A DNA stretch of 64,000 nt from Methanosarcina sp. DH2 (lineage in GTDB: Archaea; Halobacteriota; Methanosarcinia; Methanosarcinales; Methanosarcinaceae). Position 1 is the first letter of the stretch. The number at the start of each line of letters is the position of its first letter. The translations under genes and the position numbers were made by a program. The stretch spans positions 1-64,000 of the forward strand of contig NZ_WJBI01000002.1 in the NCBI RefSeq assembly GCF_020804225.1, written 5' to 3'. The notes under the pieces were generated by a model. That model ran no database searches and had not been told where the DNA came from. It saw only the letters and a program-made list of their open reading frames with translations. Below are positions 17,783 through 29,017 of this stretch, piece after piece.

Positions 17783-18670
17783 ATGCTTTGTCAGGAAGAC
17801 TTCAAACCTGTCACTCTTGCTGACAGGGAATTTTTCGAACGACATTACGCGCTTTACCCGCAAGCCCACAGCATCAACACATTTACAAACATGGTCTGCT
17901 GGAACCATTTTACACCATACCGGTACGCATACGTTAACGGGAACATTATTATTTCGTGCACCACTGAAGGGGTTACCAGGTTCCACCCACCAATAGGTCC
18001 CCGCGACCCGGTGATTATGCGTGAGCTCATACGGCTGGCACTGGACATGAGCGACGATACGCCCCTTGTGTTCATTGACCCGGAGACTGCACGTTGGATG
18101 CAGGAGCTTGAGCCCGGCCTCGTGCTAGTGCCGGACAGGAACAACTTTGAGTATGTGTACAGGGCTTCCGAACTTGCGGAACTCCCGGGAAAGAAGTACC
18201 AGAAAATCCGGAGCCACCTCAACAGGTTCCGAAAGAACTGCCTGAACATAACTGAGCCGATTACATCCGAAAACCTGGAAGAGGTAAGGGAACTCCTGAG
18301 AAAATGGCACGATTGGAAAGGGTGTGAGAAAAATTTAGTCCTTACCCATGAGATCGAAGCAGCTCTTTACGCGGTCGAGCACTTCACCGAACTTCTCCTG
18401 AGGGGCCTTCTAATCAGGGTTGATTCGGAGGTGAGCGCAATCTCCCTTTTTGAGCGCCTCAATGCAGATACAGCGCTCATCCACTTCGAAAAAGGGCTGC
18501 CGGACTGTGAAGGTATCTATAAGGCGATTAACGCGGATACGGCAGCAGTTCTTGCCAGCGAAGTGGAGTACATCAACCGGGAGAGCGACCTCGGCGTCGG
18601 CGGCCTCAGAGAAGCAAAAATACGGTATCACCCGCATCACCTGGTTGAAGTATATTCTCTCAAACGGTAA
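17783..18670 (+). CDS. DUF2156 protein (GNAT-like aminoacyl-lipid transferase fold)
   Basis: About 295 residues, with tandem GNAT-like halves as in the DUF2156/MprF C-terminal family, whose studied bacterial members transfer amino acids to phosphatidylglycerol. Seen: FERHYALYPQAHSINTFTNMVCW near the start, FEYVYRASELAELPGKKYQKIRSHL mid-protein, and DLGVGGLREAKIRYHP near the end. I start at the ATG at 17783 because AGGAG lies 7 nt upstream; an ATG at 17735 in the same frame has no such site. There is no membrane domain. The physiological role in archaea is unknown. Confidence 0.8.
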   Translation: MLCQEDFKPVTLADREFFERHYALYPQAHSINTFTNMVCWNHFTPYRYAYVNGNIIISCTTEGVTRFHPPIGPRDPVIMRELIRLALDMSDDTPLVFIDPETARWMQELEPGLVLVPDRNNFEYVYRASELAELPGKKYQKIRSHLNRFRKNCLNITEPITSENLEEVRELLRKWHDWKGCEKNLVLTHEIEAALYAVEHFTELLLRGLLIRVDSEVSAISLFERLNADTALIHFEKGLPDCEGIYKAINADTAAVLASEVEYINRESDLGVGGLREAKIRYHPHHLVEVYSLKR

Positions 18671-18771
18671 ACTGTTTTTAGTAAAACGGCTGAAGTCTGA
18701 AAAGGAGAATAGTAATTTAAAGGAAAAAGGATTGAAAGAAAAAAGAGATGAAAAAATTAGTTTTTCCGTTT

Positions 18772-20058
18772 TCACTCTTCTTTCTTCTTTTCCCCGAAGG
18801 CTTCCTTTACGATTTTAACTGCACAGAGTTCTCCGCACATGGAACATGCGTCGCTTTCCGTCTTTCTGGCGTCACGGATTTTGCGGGCGCGGTCGCCGTC
18901 GATTGCAAGTTCGAACTGTTTCTCCCAGTCAAGGTCCCTGCGGGCATAAGCCATAGTTGTATCCTGTTTCCAGGCGCGTTCTCTCGGGCCTTCTTTTATG
19001 AGATCGATAGTGTGGGCTGCAAGCTTTGTTACGAGCAGTCCCTCTTTAATATCTTCGAGAGCCGGGAGGGCAAGGTGTTCCGAGGGGGTTACCATACAGA
19101 GGAAGTCGGTGCCGTACATTCCCGCAACTGCTCCTCCGATTGCACCGGTGATATGGTCAAAACCGGGGGCAATATCGGTAACAAGGGGCCCCAGAAGGTA
19201 GAGAGGAGCTCCGTCGCAGAGTTCTTTCATGCCCCGGACACTGAGTTCGATTTCGTTTAAGGGGACATGCCCCGGCCCTTCAACGAAAGTCTGGACATCG
19301 ACAGCCCTTGCACGTTTTACAAGCTCCCCGAGGGTGATAAACTCCATGAACTTGGGGCGGTCGGAAGCATCGGCAATACAGCCGGGGCGCATGCCGTCCC
19401 CAAGGCTGAGGGTCATATCGTATTCTTTTGCGATTTCAAGGAGATAATCAAATTCGACATAGAAGGGATTGTCTTCCCCGTTGTGCAGCATCCAGGCAAT
19501 GGTAAAAGAGCCACCCCGGCTGACCACATTCATAATCCGGTCACTCTGGCGCAGGCGCTCGAGGGAATTCAAGTTTACTCCGGCATGTACGGTTACAAAA
19601 TCCACGCCCTGTTCGGCATGCTTCCTTACGGCGTTGAACATGTCGTCAGAGGTCATTTCCACGACAACTTTCTGCGAAGCTGCTGCCTGGTAGATCGGGA
19701 CAGTCCCTACCGGTATATTTACGGCTTTAAGGATACGGGTGCGGATCTCATCCAGGTTTCCGCCTGTTGAGAGGTCCATTACTGCATGAGCCCCGAATAA
19801 TTCTGCAGTTTTCGCTTTCTCGACTTCGGCATCGATATCGATACAGTCCCTTGATGTGCCTATATTGGCGTTTATCTTTGTGCTCATGTATTTGCCAATA
19901 CCGACAGGCAGGGTTTCTCGCCTGATATTCCTTGGAATGGCTATGAGCCCTTTTGCCACGCAGGAGCGGACAGTTTCTGCATCTATTCCTTCAGCTTTTG
20001 CCACGGCTTCCATTACAGGGGTAATGGTTCCCCGTTTTGCATCTTCCATCAGCGTCAT
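18772..20058 (-). CDS. thiC: Phosphomethylpyrimidine synthase ThiC
   Basis: Radical SAM enzyme of thiamine biosynthesis that rearranges aminoimidazole ribotide to hydroxymethylpyrimidine phosphate. About 428 residues, the short archaeal form. Seen: [59 protein letters not shown] and the C-terminal iron-sulfur motif CSMCGELC (C-x2-C-x4-C). A TTG at 20103 is in frame, but GGAG lies 6 nt before the ATG at 20058 and the protein then begins [10 protein letters not shown] as in relatives. No TPP riboswitch is recognisable upstream. Confidence 0.95.
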   Translation of the reverse strand: MTLMEDAKRGTITPVMEAVAKAEGIDAETVRSCVAKGLIAIPRNIRRETLPVGIGKYMSTKINANIGTSRDCIDIDAEVEKAKTAELFGAHAVMDLSTGGNLDEIRTRILKAVNIPVGTVPIYQAAASQKVVVEMTSDDMFNAVRKHAEQGVDFVTVHAGVNLNSLERLRQSDRIMNVVSRGGSFTIAWMLHNGEDNPFYVEFDYLLEIAKEYDMTLSLGDGMRPGCIADASDRPKFMEFITLGELVKRARAVDVQTFVEGPGHVPLNEIELSVRGMKELCDGAPLYLLGPLVTDIAPGFDHITGAIGGAVAGMYGTDFLCMVTPSEHLALPALEDIKEGLLVTKLAAHTIDLIKEGPRERAWKQDTTMAYARRDLDWEKQFELAIDGDRARKIRDARKTESDACSMCGELCAVKIVKEAFGEKKKEE

Positions 20059-20664
20059 TTTTACTCCGTATGTTGAGGTGGATGAGATAGTATTCCAGTC
20101 CAAACTATTCTGGTCTTACAGTGTTTTAGTCCTGAAACATTCCAATCCTGAAATATTCCAGTCCTTAAATATTTCAATTTTAACTAAGGGCTTACAGATA
20201 AGGACATACCAGTAAAGAAGATAAGGACTACCGGCAAATGTGTCAGTAACAGTGATAGTGAAACAATATAATTGAGTAATCTTCCTAACTGAGCAATCTT
20301 TCTATTAAACAAACTTTCCGTTAGAATGAATGTGACAATTAATCCGGGAATTTCAGTTTGTAGATTAGAACAGAGAGTGAACTGATATATAGCTTTTTAC
20401 ATCCGGAAAAGTCATCCAATAATGTATAAACAGACAAATATATAAATAATGTAAGCATACTAATCAGGGTATGTATATGTATGAGATCTATGTTGATTAT
20501 TTATAAAGCGAAGGGTTTTTACAGAAGACAGGGACTTTACAGACAGCAAGAATAAATAATTAAAGTCTGCCAGTTAAGCTAAAAAAATCAAACCTGGAAA
20601 CGTTTCAATGTACTTCCTAATTATGCTTCCTTGACGTTTTCGGCAATATTTCCATGCCATCGTT
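20059..20664. other. Intergenic region upstream of thiC and topA
   Basis: No gene. At about 20090-20175 there are degenerate tandem copies of ATTCCAGTCCTGAAAT. ATACTAATCAGGGTATG and AACATATAAATAATG-like AT-rich stretches near 20450 could hold promoters for the divergent genes. Confidence 0.35.
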
Positions 20665-20717
20665 CAAATGATATTTTCTTACAAATGATATTTCCTTACA
20701 AATGATATTTCCTTACA
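20665..20717 (+). repeat. 17-bp tandem repeat upstream of topA
   Basis: CAAATGATATTTCCTTA occurs three times head to tail (20665, 20682, 20699; first copy with one change), followed by CAATATT. It ends about 40 bp before the topA start, in the expected promoter/leader zone. Confidence 0.75.
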
Positions 20718-20756
20718 ATATTCTATATCTCAATAACAGAGGTTAAGGTATTTTAT

Positions 20757-23279
20757 ATGACAGTTGTCGCATTTGCAGAAAAAAATAAAGCAGCAGCCCA
20801 GATTGCCAGTATCCTGGGCGATGGGGAAGTGGATAAATTTTCAGTAGAAGGGCTGCCTGCTTATGAGTTTAAGTGGAAAGGGGAAGAATGGCTCGTGATG
20901 GGGCTTTCCGGGCACATCATGAACTATGATTTTCCTGAAAAGTACAATAAATGGAGTGAGGTTGACCCTGGTACGTTGCTTGGAGTTGACCCTGAAAAAT
21001 TCGTCACCAGGAAAGAGTATGCAGCTGCAATAAAAAACCTGGCAAAAAGGGCAGACAGGATTATCCTTGCATGCGACTATGACAGGGAAGGAGAAAATAT
21101 AGGGTTTGAAGCAAAGACACTTGCCGAAGAGGTTACAAACGTGCCTATTGCAAGGGCTCGCTTCTCAGCACTTTCCCCAAAAGAGGTCAGGAGAGCTTTT
21201 GAAAGTACTGTAGATCCTGACCATAACCTCGCTATGGCTGCGGAGGCCAGGCAGATCCTGGACCTGAAAATGGGAGCAGCTTTTACGCGTTTTGTCACGC
21301 TCTCGGTCAGGGAAAAGGCAAGAACAAAAGACGTCCTTTCAATCGGGCCCTGCCAGACACCTACCTGCGGGTTTGTGTACGAAAGGGAAAAGGCTATCCG
21401 GGCTTTTGAGGCAAAGGACTTCTGGAAGATTACTGGAATCTTTGCTACAAAAGAAGGGGAATTCGAAGGCACTCACAGAGCAGGAAATATCCACGACAAA
21501 GAGAAAGCGGTTGAAATCTTCAAGAGGCTAAAAGGGGCAAAAGAAGGACTTGTTGTAAAGAAAACGGTAAAAGAAGCAAAGACCAGCCCTCCAAACCCGC
21601 TTAACACGACAGAGTTTCTGAAGCGGGCTTCAAAATTCCTGGGGATCAGCCCGGAAGTAGCCCTTGAGGTTGCAGAACAGCTCTACCTTGCAGGGTTTAC
21701 AAGCTACCCGAGGACAGAGACCAACAAATATGCAGATGACTTCGACTTCAAGTCGCTACTCTTCGATTTTGCGAGGCAGAAGGAATATAAGCCTTTTGCC
21801 GAATCAATCCTCGCTGTCCCCATAGTGCCGAAAAACGGGGAAAAAGACGCACACGACCATCCGCCTATCCACCCTATCCGGGCGGCTGCCAGGGGAGAAA
21901 TAAGTGCTACAGTAAACATCCCGCAGGCAGCAGAAGTCTATGACCTTATTGCAAGGCACTTCCTGGCAAACCTGATGCCTGCAGCAGTTTTCGAAAAAAC
22001 TCACCTCCACCTGCAGGTCCAGGAAGAACCTTTCGACTCTTCAGGGACAGTGCTTAAAGATGCAGGCTGGCTCGAAATCTATCCCTTTGAAAATAAAAAA
22101 GATAAGCTCCTCCCGTTTGTAGAGGAAAAAGAGAGGGTAGACGTAAAAAAGCTAAGCAATACAAAGTCCAAAACCAGCCCTCCGAAAAAATTGACCGAAG
22201 CCGAGCTCCTGACCCTTATGGACAAGCACGGAATAGGGACAAAGGCAACAGCTCCGACCCATATCGAAACAAACAAAAAGCGAGGCTATTTCGAAACCAA
22301 AGGAAAGACAGTTTCGATACTTGATACAGGTTTTACCCTGATGGAAGGGCTTTCCCTAACCGTCCCGATCCTTGTGAGGCCGGACATCCGCTCAAAAATA
22401 GAAGCCCTTATCCAGGAAGTCGAAGACGGGAAAAAAGAGTTTGAAACCGCTCTCGACGAAGGCACAACCCTGATCAAAGAGATGTATGCCCAGCTTGAAG
22501 CAAACAAAATAGAGCTGACTTCAAGCATTGCAGGCACAATCAAGGACGAAGCTGCCCTTGAAGACAAGAAAAACTACGTCGGCAACTGTAAGGCTTGCGG
22601 ACATATTCTCAAAATCGTGCAGACGGATTCCGGGCGCTTTGTGGGCTGCACAGGCTACCCTGACTGCAGGAACTCATTCCCCCTGCCAAAAACCGGAGCT
22701 CTGACCATACTCAGGAGCAAGGAATGCAAAAAAGAAGGCGCAGCCGTCCTGAAGGTAGGAAACAAATACAACTGGGCTGTCGGTATAGGGCCCTGCTTTA
22801 AATGCGACCTTGAAAAGGAATGCTATCCACCTGAAACCGTAGGTCCCTGTCCTGAATGTGACGGGAGCATGTTCCTGATCGCGTTCAAAGACAGCCGCTT
22901 CCTGGGCTGTACAAAGCGCTGTGGGTACACTCATTCGGTCCCTAAGACCGGAAAACTGACCCTGCTCGATAAGACCTGTGAGACCTGCGGCTGGAAGCTA
23001 TTCAGGCTAAAAGCAGATGGAGAAGGAGAAAATCCGGAAGAAGATATCTGCGTAAACCGGCGCTGCACGGAAGGCATACAGTACTGGAAAAAAGCAGGTC
23101 CCAGAAATGAAGCAAGGTTACGGGCGAAGAGTCCTGCGGGTTCTGCTGCAACAGGGCCTGAAACAGGAAGTGCAGCAAGGAAAGCAGAAAACCCGGCAGC
23201 AAGGAAAGTGGAAAGACTCGCACCAGCCAGAGTTTCAAAAGCACCATCGGTTTCAGGTAGCAGGAAAGAGAGTAAGTGA
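20757..23279 (+). CDS. topA: Type IA DNA topoisomerase
   Basis: Relaxes negatively supercoiled DNA by single-strand passage. 840 residues. Toprim domain with metal-binding DYDREGENIG near residue 107; SIGPCQTPTCGFV; catalytic tyrosine in GFTSYPRTETNKY near residue 320; MDKHGIGTKATAPTHIE in domain IV. The C-terminus has several Cys4 zinc modules (CKACGH, CTGYPDC, CFKCDLEKEC, CPECDG, CETCGW) for strand binding, then a basic Ala/Pro-rich tail of about 45 residues. The ATG start fits the family N-terminus. Confidence 0.95.
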   Translation: MTVVAFAEKNKAAAQIASILGDGEVDKFSVEGLPAYEFKWKGEEWLVMGLSGHIMNYDFPEKYNKWSEVDPGTLLGVDPEKFVTRKEYAAAIKNLAKRADRIILACDYDREGENIGFEAKTLAEEVTNVPIARARFSALSPKEVRRAFESTVDPDHNLAMAAEARQILDLKMGAAFTRFVTLSVREKARTKDVLSIGPCQTPTCGFVYEREKAIRAFEAKDFWKITGIFATKEGEFEGTHRAGNIHDKEKAVEIFKRLKGAKEGLVVKKTVKEAKTSPPNPLNTTEFLKRASKFLGISPEVALEVAEQLYLAGFTSYPRTETNKYADDFDFKSLLFDFARQKEYKPFAESILAVPIVPKNGEKDAHDHPPIHPIRAAARGEISATVNIPQAAEVYDLIARHFLANLMPAAVFEKTHLHLQVQEEPFDSSGTVLKDAGWLEIYPFENKKDKLLPFVEEKERVDVKKLSNTKSKTSPPKKLTEAELLTLMDKHGIGTKATAPTHIETNKKRGYFETKGKTVSILDTGFTLMEGLSLTVPILVRPDIRSKIEALIQEVEDGKKEFETALDEGTTLIKEMYAQLEANKIELTSSIAGTIKDEAALEDKKNYVGNCKACGHILKIVQTDSGRFVGCTGYPDCRNSFPLPKTGALTILRSKECKKEGAAVLKVGNKYNWAVGIGPCFKCDLEKECYPPETVGPCPECDGSMFLIAFKDSRFLGCTKRCGYTHSVPKTGKLTLLDKTCETCGWKLFRLKADGEGENPEEDICVNRRCTEGIQYWKKAGPRNEARLRAKSPAGSAATGPETGSAARKAENPAARKVERLAPARVSKAPSVSGSRKESK

Positions 23280-23522
23280 AGACCCGGTAAAAATCCCGGT
23301 ATGGATCCGTTAAAGAGTCAGTAAAAGAAAATAAGTAAAGGTCCAGAAAAGAGAGTGTAAACAAGCAAGTTAGCAGGGATTATTAAGAAAAGCTTAAGAA
23401 AAGCCTAAGAAAAGCCACGAATAAAGTTGTGAATTAAGTTGTAAGTAATTAAACAATTAAAAGAGAGATAAGAAAATCCTTTCGGATTTTCTCCTGCTTC
23501 TAATTTTTGAACCGAAAAGAAA

Positions 23523-24764
<1,242 letters not shown>

Positions 24765-26273
24765 TCAGAGGAAGCGAATTCCTGCTGGCATTTCGCCCAC
24801 TCTCTTCCTGAACTCTTCAGGCCAGTTTTCCGGATCAAGCCCTTTCTGCGCAAGGAAGACCGCAGCCCACCTTTCAAGCCCGACCCCCGAGCACCCGGAC
24901 CAGAGTTCTTCTCCGGACTGCAGCTTTACATTGAAGCCTTTCGGATACTTGTCCCCGTTGATGCTAACGTTCTGGAACTCGAGCCATTCGGCGTTTTCCC
25001 CGCGATAAGGCAGGCAGGCTTCATAGTCAGTTGTCCCTACAGCATTTCCTTCGGCAAGCCCGAGCAGCCCTTCCTGTGCCATGAACCAGGGAGTAACCCT
25101 TGCTTTTCTCCATTCAATGTCCAGGATGCCATTGAAGATATGCATGTAGCGCTCATGAAGCTCTTCCGCACACCTTATTACCTCTTCCTTTGTCCCTATC
25201 CAGACGATTTCTATCCTGTGGAACTCATCTACCCTTTCAATTCCGTGGATCCCACCGCTTTCGTACCTGTGCGAGGTCCCGGACCTGTCAAAGACCTTTA
25301 CAGGAATCCCGTCATTCGGAAGAGTTTCACCTGCAACATACATCCAGAAAGGCGGGCACTGGGCGTAACACATACCGCCTATGGGTTCCCCGATTTTTTC
25401 TTTAATGAGCTTTGTCGGAACCTCGTGGGTTACCTTGTAATAGTCTGCAACCTCTTCCCAGTAATCAGGATCCCTTGTCTGCGGAGGGCAGACGTAGTAA
25501 ATCTCAGGGTATACTCCTTTGGCATGCCCGGACTTCATCCAGACCTCCCAGGTGACCAGCTTCGGGAAGATCATCTCCCTGTACCCGAGGGGCTCAAGTA
25601 GTTCGTCAAAAACGATCTTTTCGAAAGTCCGGAAGACCTTTGTGGATTGAGGCCCGTGGATCCACTGACCGCGGCTTGCTCCCCTTTTGAGCCAGCCTTC
25701 TTTCATCATCGCCTGGGTAGGGTCTTCTTTGAAGGGGTGCTCCATAGGCTCTCTCTGCCAGATCAGGTTCCAGTGCTCAGCCTTTGCCCCGTACTGGGCA
25801 GCCTCGATTTTTTCTTCAAGCAGAGTAAGGATGCGGTCCGGCACCCGGTTCTTCATCTCAGCCTCCCCTACTTCAAGCTCGAGCATGATCCCGCCTTCGA
25901 TATTTTCCATTCCCTTTATGTAAGGAACCTTCAGCATCCTGAGTTCGTGATCGGTCGGCACCTGAATGGTAAAAGATTCGACCTCAATTCCCCTGATCCC
26001 TATCCTGTACTTCTTCCCGAGTTCCTCGGAAAGCACTTTCTTCAGCCGCAGGACGGCATCATGAACCCTGACATACCTTCCGGACTCCAGGGTAAACTCG
26101 ATCCTGTCTTCCCCGAGCTTCCATTCCGTAATTCTTGCTCCCTGCCCTTCAGGGGCGCCTCTGGTAAGAAGAGTATTGTTTGCCTCTTCAAAAAGCGCAG
26201 CCACAGCTTCCTCTGCAGGAGTGGGGTCTGCACCTGTTTTAAAGTAAGCTTTGAGTTTGAACTGTAATTCCAA
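24765..26273 (-). CDS. serS: Seryl-tRNA synthetase, methanogenic (type 2) form
   Basis: Charges tRNA-Ser with serine. 502 residues, the same length as the M. barkeri methanogen-type enzyme, with the active-site zinc ligands at the same positions: C306 (CYAQCPPFW), E355 (HRIEIVW) and C461 ([12 protein letters not shown]). The N-terminal 165 residues form the distinct tRNA-binding domain of this form rather than the bacterial coiled coil. Class II motif 2 (FRTFEK upstream; DEFHRIE) and motif 3 (GVGLERW) are visible. The start is TTG. From memory, M. barkeri has both this and a bacterial-type SerRS while some other Methanosarcina lack it. Confidence 0.95.
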   Translation of the reverse strand: MELQFKLKAYFKTGADPTPAEEAVAALFEEANNTLLTRGAPEGQGARITEWKLGEDRIEFTLESGRYVRVHDAVLRLKKVLSEELGKKYRIGIRGIEVESFTIQVPTDHELRMLKVPYIKGMENIEGGIMLELEVGEAEMKNRVPDRILTLLEEKIEAAQYGAKAEHWNLIWQREPMEHPFKEDPTQAMMKEGWLKRGASRGQWIHGPQSTKVFRTFEKIVFDELLEPLGYREMIFPKLVTWEVWMKSGHAKGVYPEIYYVCPPQTRDPDYWEEVADYYKVTHEVPTKLIKEKIGEPIGGMCYAQCPPFWMYVAGETLPNDGIPVKVFDRSGTSHRYESGGIHGIERVDEFHRIEIVWIGTKEEVIRCAEELHERYMHIFNGILDIEWRKARVTPWFMAQEGLLGLAEGNAVGTTDYEACLPYRGENAEWLEFQNVSINGDKYPKGFNVKLQSGEELWSGCSGVGLERWAAVFLAQKGLDPENWPEEFRKRVGEMPAGIRFL

Positions 26274-26614
26274 GGTTTGAGCCTCTTTTAGTTGTATTGA
26301 ATAGTGTGGTTGTGAGTCTGGAAAGGATGTCAGCAGAATTTAAACGCCTATTCTGGAGATAAATGCTTATTCTATAATAGCAGGTGCCTATAGTTCGGAT
26401 GTAAAATTAGATATAGATACCTGTACTGGTTGTAGTTTTTTAGTTAAAAGAGAAATTAGCAACTATATAAATATTTAGATTCTGCTATTGACTGGTAACC
26501 ATGCGGACATTTATAATGTCTATTTAACATGCAATACATTATACAACTGGATAAGATTGCAAATCAGAGTTTCAAATAAGAAGTGAGAAATTAAAGATAC
26601 AGGATAAGGATATT
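26274..26614. other. Intergenic region upstream of serS
   Basis: No gene. CTATATAAATATTTAG at 26463-26478 is a good TATA element, usable by the decayed antitoxin gene at 26615 or, on the other strand, by serS with a long leader. Confidence 0.35.
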
Positions 26615-26926
26615 ATGAAAACCAAAGAAACACATATCGACGTTAACCACATCCGGCTTCTTATCCTGGAAAGAAAGGACGAAATTAAAGAAAAATTCAA
26701 AGCTGAGGTCGTTGAAACTTTTGGCTCATAAGCCCGAGGCGAGGAAAAGGAAGGAAGCGATATTGATGTCCTAGTGAGGTTTGAAGAAGGAGCAAGCCTT
26801 TTTGACTTTACAGCACTTGAGTTTTATCTTGAAGACCTGTTTGGAGTCTCTGTAGATGTTGTTTCGGAAAGAGGTATTAACCCAATAATTAAAGATGATA
26901 TATTAAAGGGAACTCCCGGGGTATGA
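26615..26926 (+). pseudogene. MntA-type nucleotidyltransferase antitoxin, decayed copy
   Basis: 103 codons homologous to the first half of the gene at 30198, about 90 percent identical by eye. An in-frame TAA (26729-26731) replaces the tyrosine of the GSYVRGE motif needed for nucleotidyl transfer, so the protein is destroyed at its active site. The reading frame otherwise runs to TGA at 26924, whose ATGA overlap starts the toxin gene. Confidence 0.85.
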
Positions 26927-27251
26927 AATCCCCTCTGCTTTACCTTTCTGAAATGCTCGGCGCTGCCAGAACTATAAAGGATTTCATACAAAGTATGGAA
27001 AAGAGACTTTTTGAAGGATAAAAAAACCAGGAGCGCAGTTGCCCATCAATTACTGGTGCTGGGAGAGGCATCAGAAGCCATTCCCCCCAGATATAAAGTT
27101 ACGAGCTCCAAACCTGGACTGAAGAGTTATGGCAGGTATGAGAGACCGCCTGACACATGCCTATTTTAATGTGGATTACGACCTTGTCCGGGATACTGCT
27201 AAAGAGCTCATCCCAAAACTCACTTTATTCTCACTCATTGAACGTTTTTAG
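26923..27251 (+). pseudogene. HepT-type HEPN toxin, decayed copy
   Basis: Starts ATG overlapping the antitoxin stop (ATGA), the normal MntA-HepT arrangement. Homology to the second half of the 30198 gene is spread over three frames by small indels after about codon 28. The HEPN ribonuclease motif R-x4-H-x-Y is still readable as RDRLTHAY near 27141. The end runs into a dispersed palindromic repeat at 27204. Confidence 0.8.
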
Positions 27252-27308
27252 AATTATTTTCACGGTCAGGAACTAGATTGATCATTCGAAATTCAAATAT
27301 AAGAAGAT
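27204..27308. repeat. Palindromic dispersed element (family P), copy 1, truncated
   Basis: Begins with the terminal GAGCTCATCCCAAAACTCA and has the internal AACTAGATTGATCATTCGAAAT, but lacks the right terminal inverted repeat. It abuts the downstream end of the next gene. Confidence 0.65.
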
Positions 27309-27309
27309 T

Positions 27310-27753
27310 TTAAGGAATAAGGCCTTTTTCGCGTAATACTCCCTGCTCATCACTCGTAATATAAGCAAAAATTTTCGGCTTTTCACCTATTATTTGAACA
27401 AAATAGATTACATCAAACTCAATCAGTTCTTCTCTTCCGTCTTTTCTGTTATAAAATGAATGCCAGTGTACTTTTGCCATTGAATGGTATTCGTCTAAAG
27501 AAGATACCTCAACTGAATCAATGCTCATGGACTTTGTCCCGATACTCCTGTAAAATTCATACCCTTGAGTAATCACAGTACGAAATTGCTCATCATTCTT
27601 ACCGCATAGAACCCCGAAGGGATTAGCCTCAATAAAACAGTCTGTAAATGAATTTGCAGTCTCTTCAACATCAATTTTCCCGACCAGTGACTTATTAAAT
27701 CGGGTCTCATGTTCTCTAAAAAAATCTTCCAGTTTCTTATCGATATTATCCAT
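27310..27753 (-). CDS. SnoaL/NTF2-like hypothetical protein
   Basis: 147 residues with the alternating helix-strand layout of the NTF2-like fold: an N-terminal helix (DNIDKKLEDFFREHETRFNKSL), a middle segment GVLCGKNDEQFRTVITQGYEFYRSIG, and strands ending VDVIYFVQ-like and PKIFAYITSDEQGVLREKGL. Such small proteins bind or modify diverse ligands; no specific role can be given. The ATG has no strong ribosome-binding site. It stands alone between two dispersed repeats. Confidence 0.65.
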   Translation of the reverse strand: MDNIDKKLEDFFREHETRFNKSLVGKIDVEETANSFTDCFIEANPFGVLCGKNDEQFRTVITQGYEFYRSIGTKSMSIDSVEVSSLDEYHSMAKVHWHSFYNRKDGREELIEFDVIYFVQIIGEKPKIFAYITSDEQGVLREKGLIP

Positions 27754-27822
27754 AATCCAGCTTCCTCTGAGATGCTTCTGACCTTCCGCATATGTCTGAC
27801 AAATTTTTCCTTTTTTATTAAC

Positions 27823-27953
27823 GAGCCTATCCCAAAAACAATTTTTATTCCTTTATTTAGAAAAGTTTCAGAAATACTTTCCTGATCAGAAACTCAATTG
27901 AATATTTCAAAATAGAGAATTAGAAAAGTAGATTTGAGTTTTAGGGTCAGCTC
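27823..27953. repeat. Palindromic dispersed element (family P), copy 2
   Basis: Ends GAGCCTATCCCAAAA and GAGTTTTAGGGTCAGCTC are inverted repeats about 131 bp apart, with the family core AATTGAATATTTCAAAAT between them. Confidence 0.7.
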
Positions 27954-27984
27954 ATGAATAAAGTCTGGATTGATCTTCAGTTAC

Positions 27985-28506
27985 TCAAGCAACAGACATT
28001 GATAGATGTACCTGATAGTAATCCTCCCCCACTTTAATTACATTCGACTCTTTTAAATGAAGAAACTCTTCTACCTGCTTCCATTCAGTGGAATCAATTC
28101 TAAAATCCTGTCCTGCAGTCTTGAGTGCTCTCTTCAAAGCCGGATACTCTACTATTTCACTTTCAGTGACAACAGCATATTTTTCGGGTACTGTTCCCAG
28201 TTTTTCGGCTCCGATCCAGTATTCGGCTGAGTTCATATGGTTATAAGCCCCAAGAACAAAAAAGCCTGCAGATATCAGAAAGAGGGCTCCAAAAGAGATA
28301 GCAAATCCCTTAAGGATAAAACTGGGCGAGAAATCCCTTATAACCAGCACTCCAGTCGCAAAAAGAGTCCAATAAATCAGAAGCATCAGATGAATCGATC
28401 TCGGAGCATGTATTCCTCTGAGTATATAACCACTCAGGTAAAATGTGGAAATCCCAATAAAAAAGAACATCGCGTATTTTTTAACTCTTTTATTCAGATT
28501 CTTCAT
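27985..28506 (-). CDS. Small membrane protein of unknown function
   Basis: About 173 residues from the ATG at 28506 (an in-frame start at 28560 is possible). Three hydrophobic helices: YAMFFFIGISTFYLSGYIL, IHLMLLIYWTLFATGVLVI and ILKGFAISFGALFLISAGFFVL. A soluble C-terminal domain of about 80 residues contains EYPALKRALKTAGQDFRIDS and the stretch VIKVGEDYYQVHL. I do not recognise the family. Confidence 0.6.
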   Translation of the reverse strand: MKNLNKRVKKYAMFFFIGISTFYLSGYILRGIHAPRSIHLMLLIYWTLFATGVLVIRDFSPSFILKGFAISFGALFLISAGFFVLGAYNHMNSAEYWIGAEKLGTVPEKYAVVTESEIVEYPALKRALKTAGQDFRIDSTEWKQVEEFLHLKESNVIKVGEDYYQVHLSMSVA

Positions 28507-28585
28507 AAAATTCCCAATAAGTAATAAATATGACAGTATTTGTTTCTTTCGAGAATACAAAGCCGAAATTTTTATAGAGAATGAA

Positions 28586-28645
28586 CAGGGTTAGGAGGCC
28601 AATATCAGGGTTAGGAGGCAAACATCAGGGTTAGGAGGCCAATAT
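28586..28645. repeat. 20-bp tandem repeat, three units
   Basis: CAGGGTTAGGAGGCCAATAT occurs three times head to tail (28586, 28606, 28626; middle unit with two changes). It directly adjoins a family P element. Each unit carries a TTAGGAGG that resembles a ribosome-binding site, but no frame follows. Confidence 0.85.
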
Positions 28646-28649
28646 TATA

Positions 28650-28771
28650 GAGCCCAACCCAAAACTCAAAGTTGCTTCTCTAAATTAAATAACTAATCAA
28701 GTTTCTAATTATGAAAAATAGCTCTGAGATTCGTATTGATTTTAGAATAAACCCAGTTTTGGGATGAGCTC
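28650..28771. repeat. Palindromic dispersed element (family P), copy 3
   Basis: GAGCCCAACCCAAAACTC at the left and AGTTTTGGGATGAGCTC at the right. The internal AACTAATCAAGTTTCTAAT is inverted relative to copies 1, 2, 5 and 6. The remaining stretch to 29000 is AT-rich without a gene. Confidence 0.75.
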
Positions 28772-29017
28772 GCTAAAAATAATGACTATAAATTTTACAG
28801 AAATTCCATTATACTGCAGTTCTAATCTGAAATTAACAAATTTAATATACTCCTTTGAATTTAATATACTGTATTCCTTCGTTTTTTTGGACAAAAATTA
28901 AGAGGCAGTTTTCAAATCCATATTTTATAAAATTTTTGATAAAAAATGTAGTTTAGAGGGTATAGAGAGCCAATCTTTTGGCTCTGTAGCTAAAACAATA
29001 ATTAAAGGAGGATTAAA

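Noticed and set aside
20059-20760. TPP riboswitch upstream of thiC
   Set aside because: The conserved THI-box segments (CUGAGA and a P4/P5 with ACCUGAUCUGGAUAAU-type sequence) are not found on the relevant strand.
26615-27251. A functional second MntA-HepT system
   Set aside because: The antitoxin has a stop in its active-site motif and the toxin has several indels.
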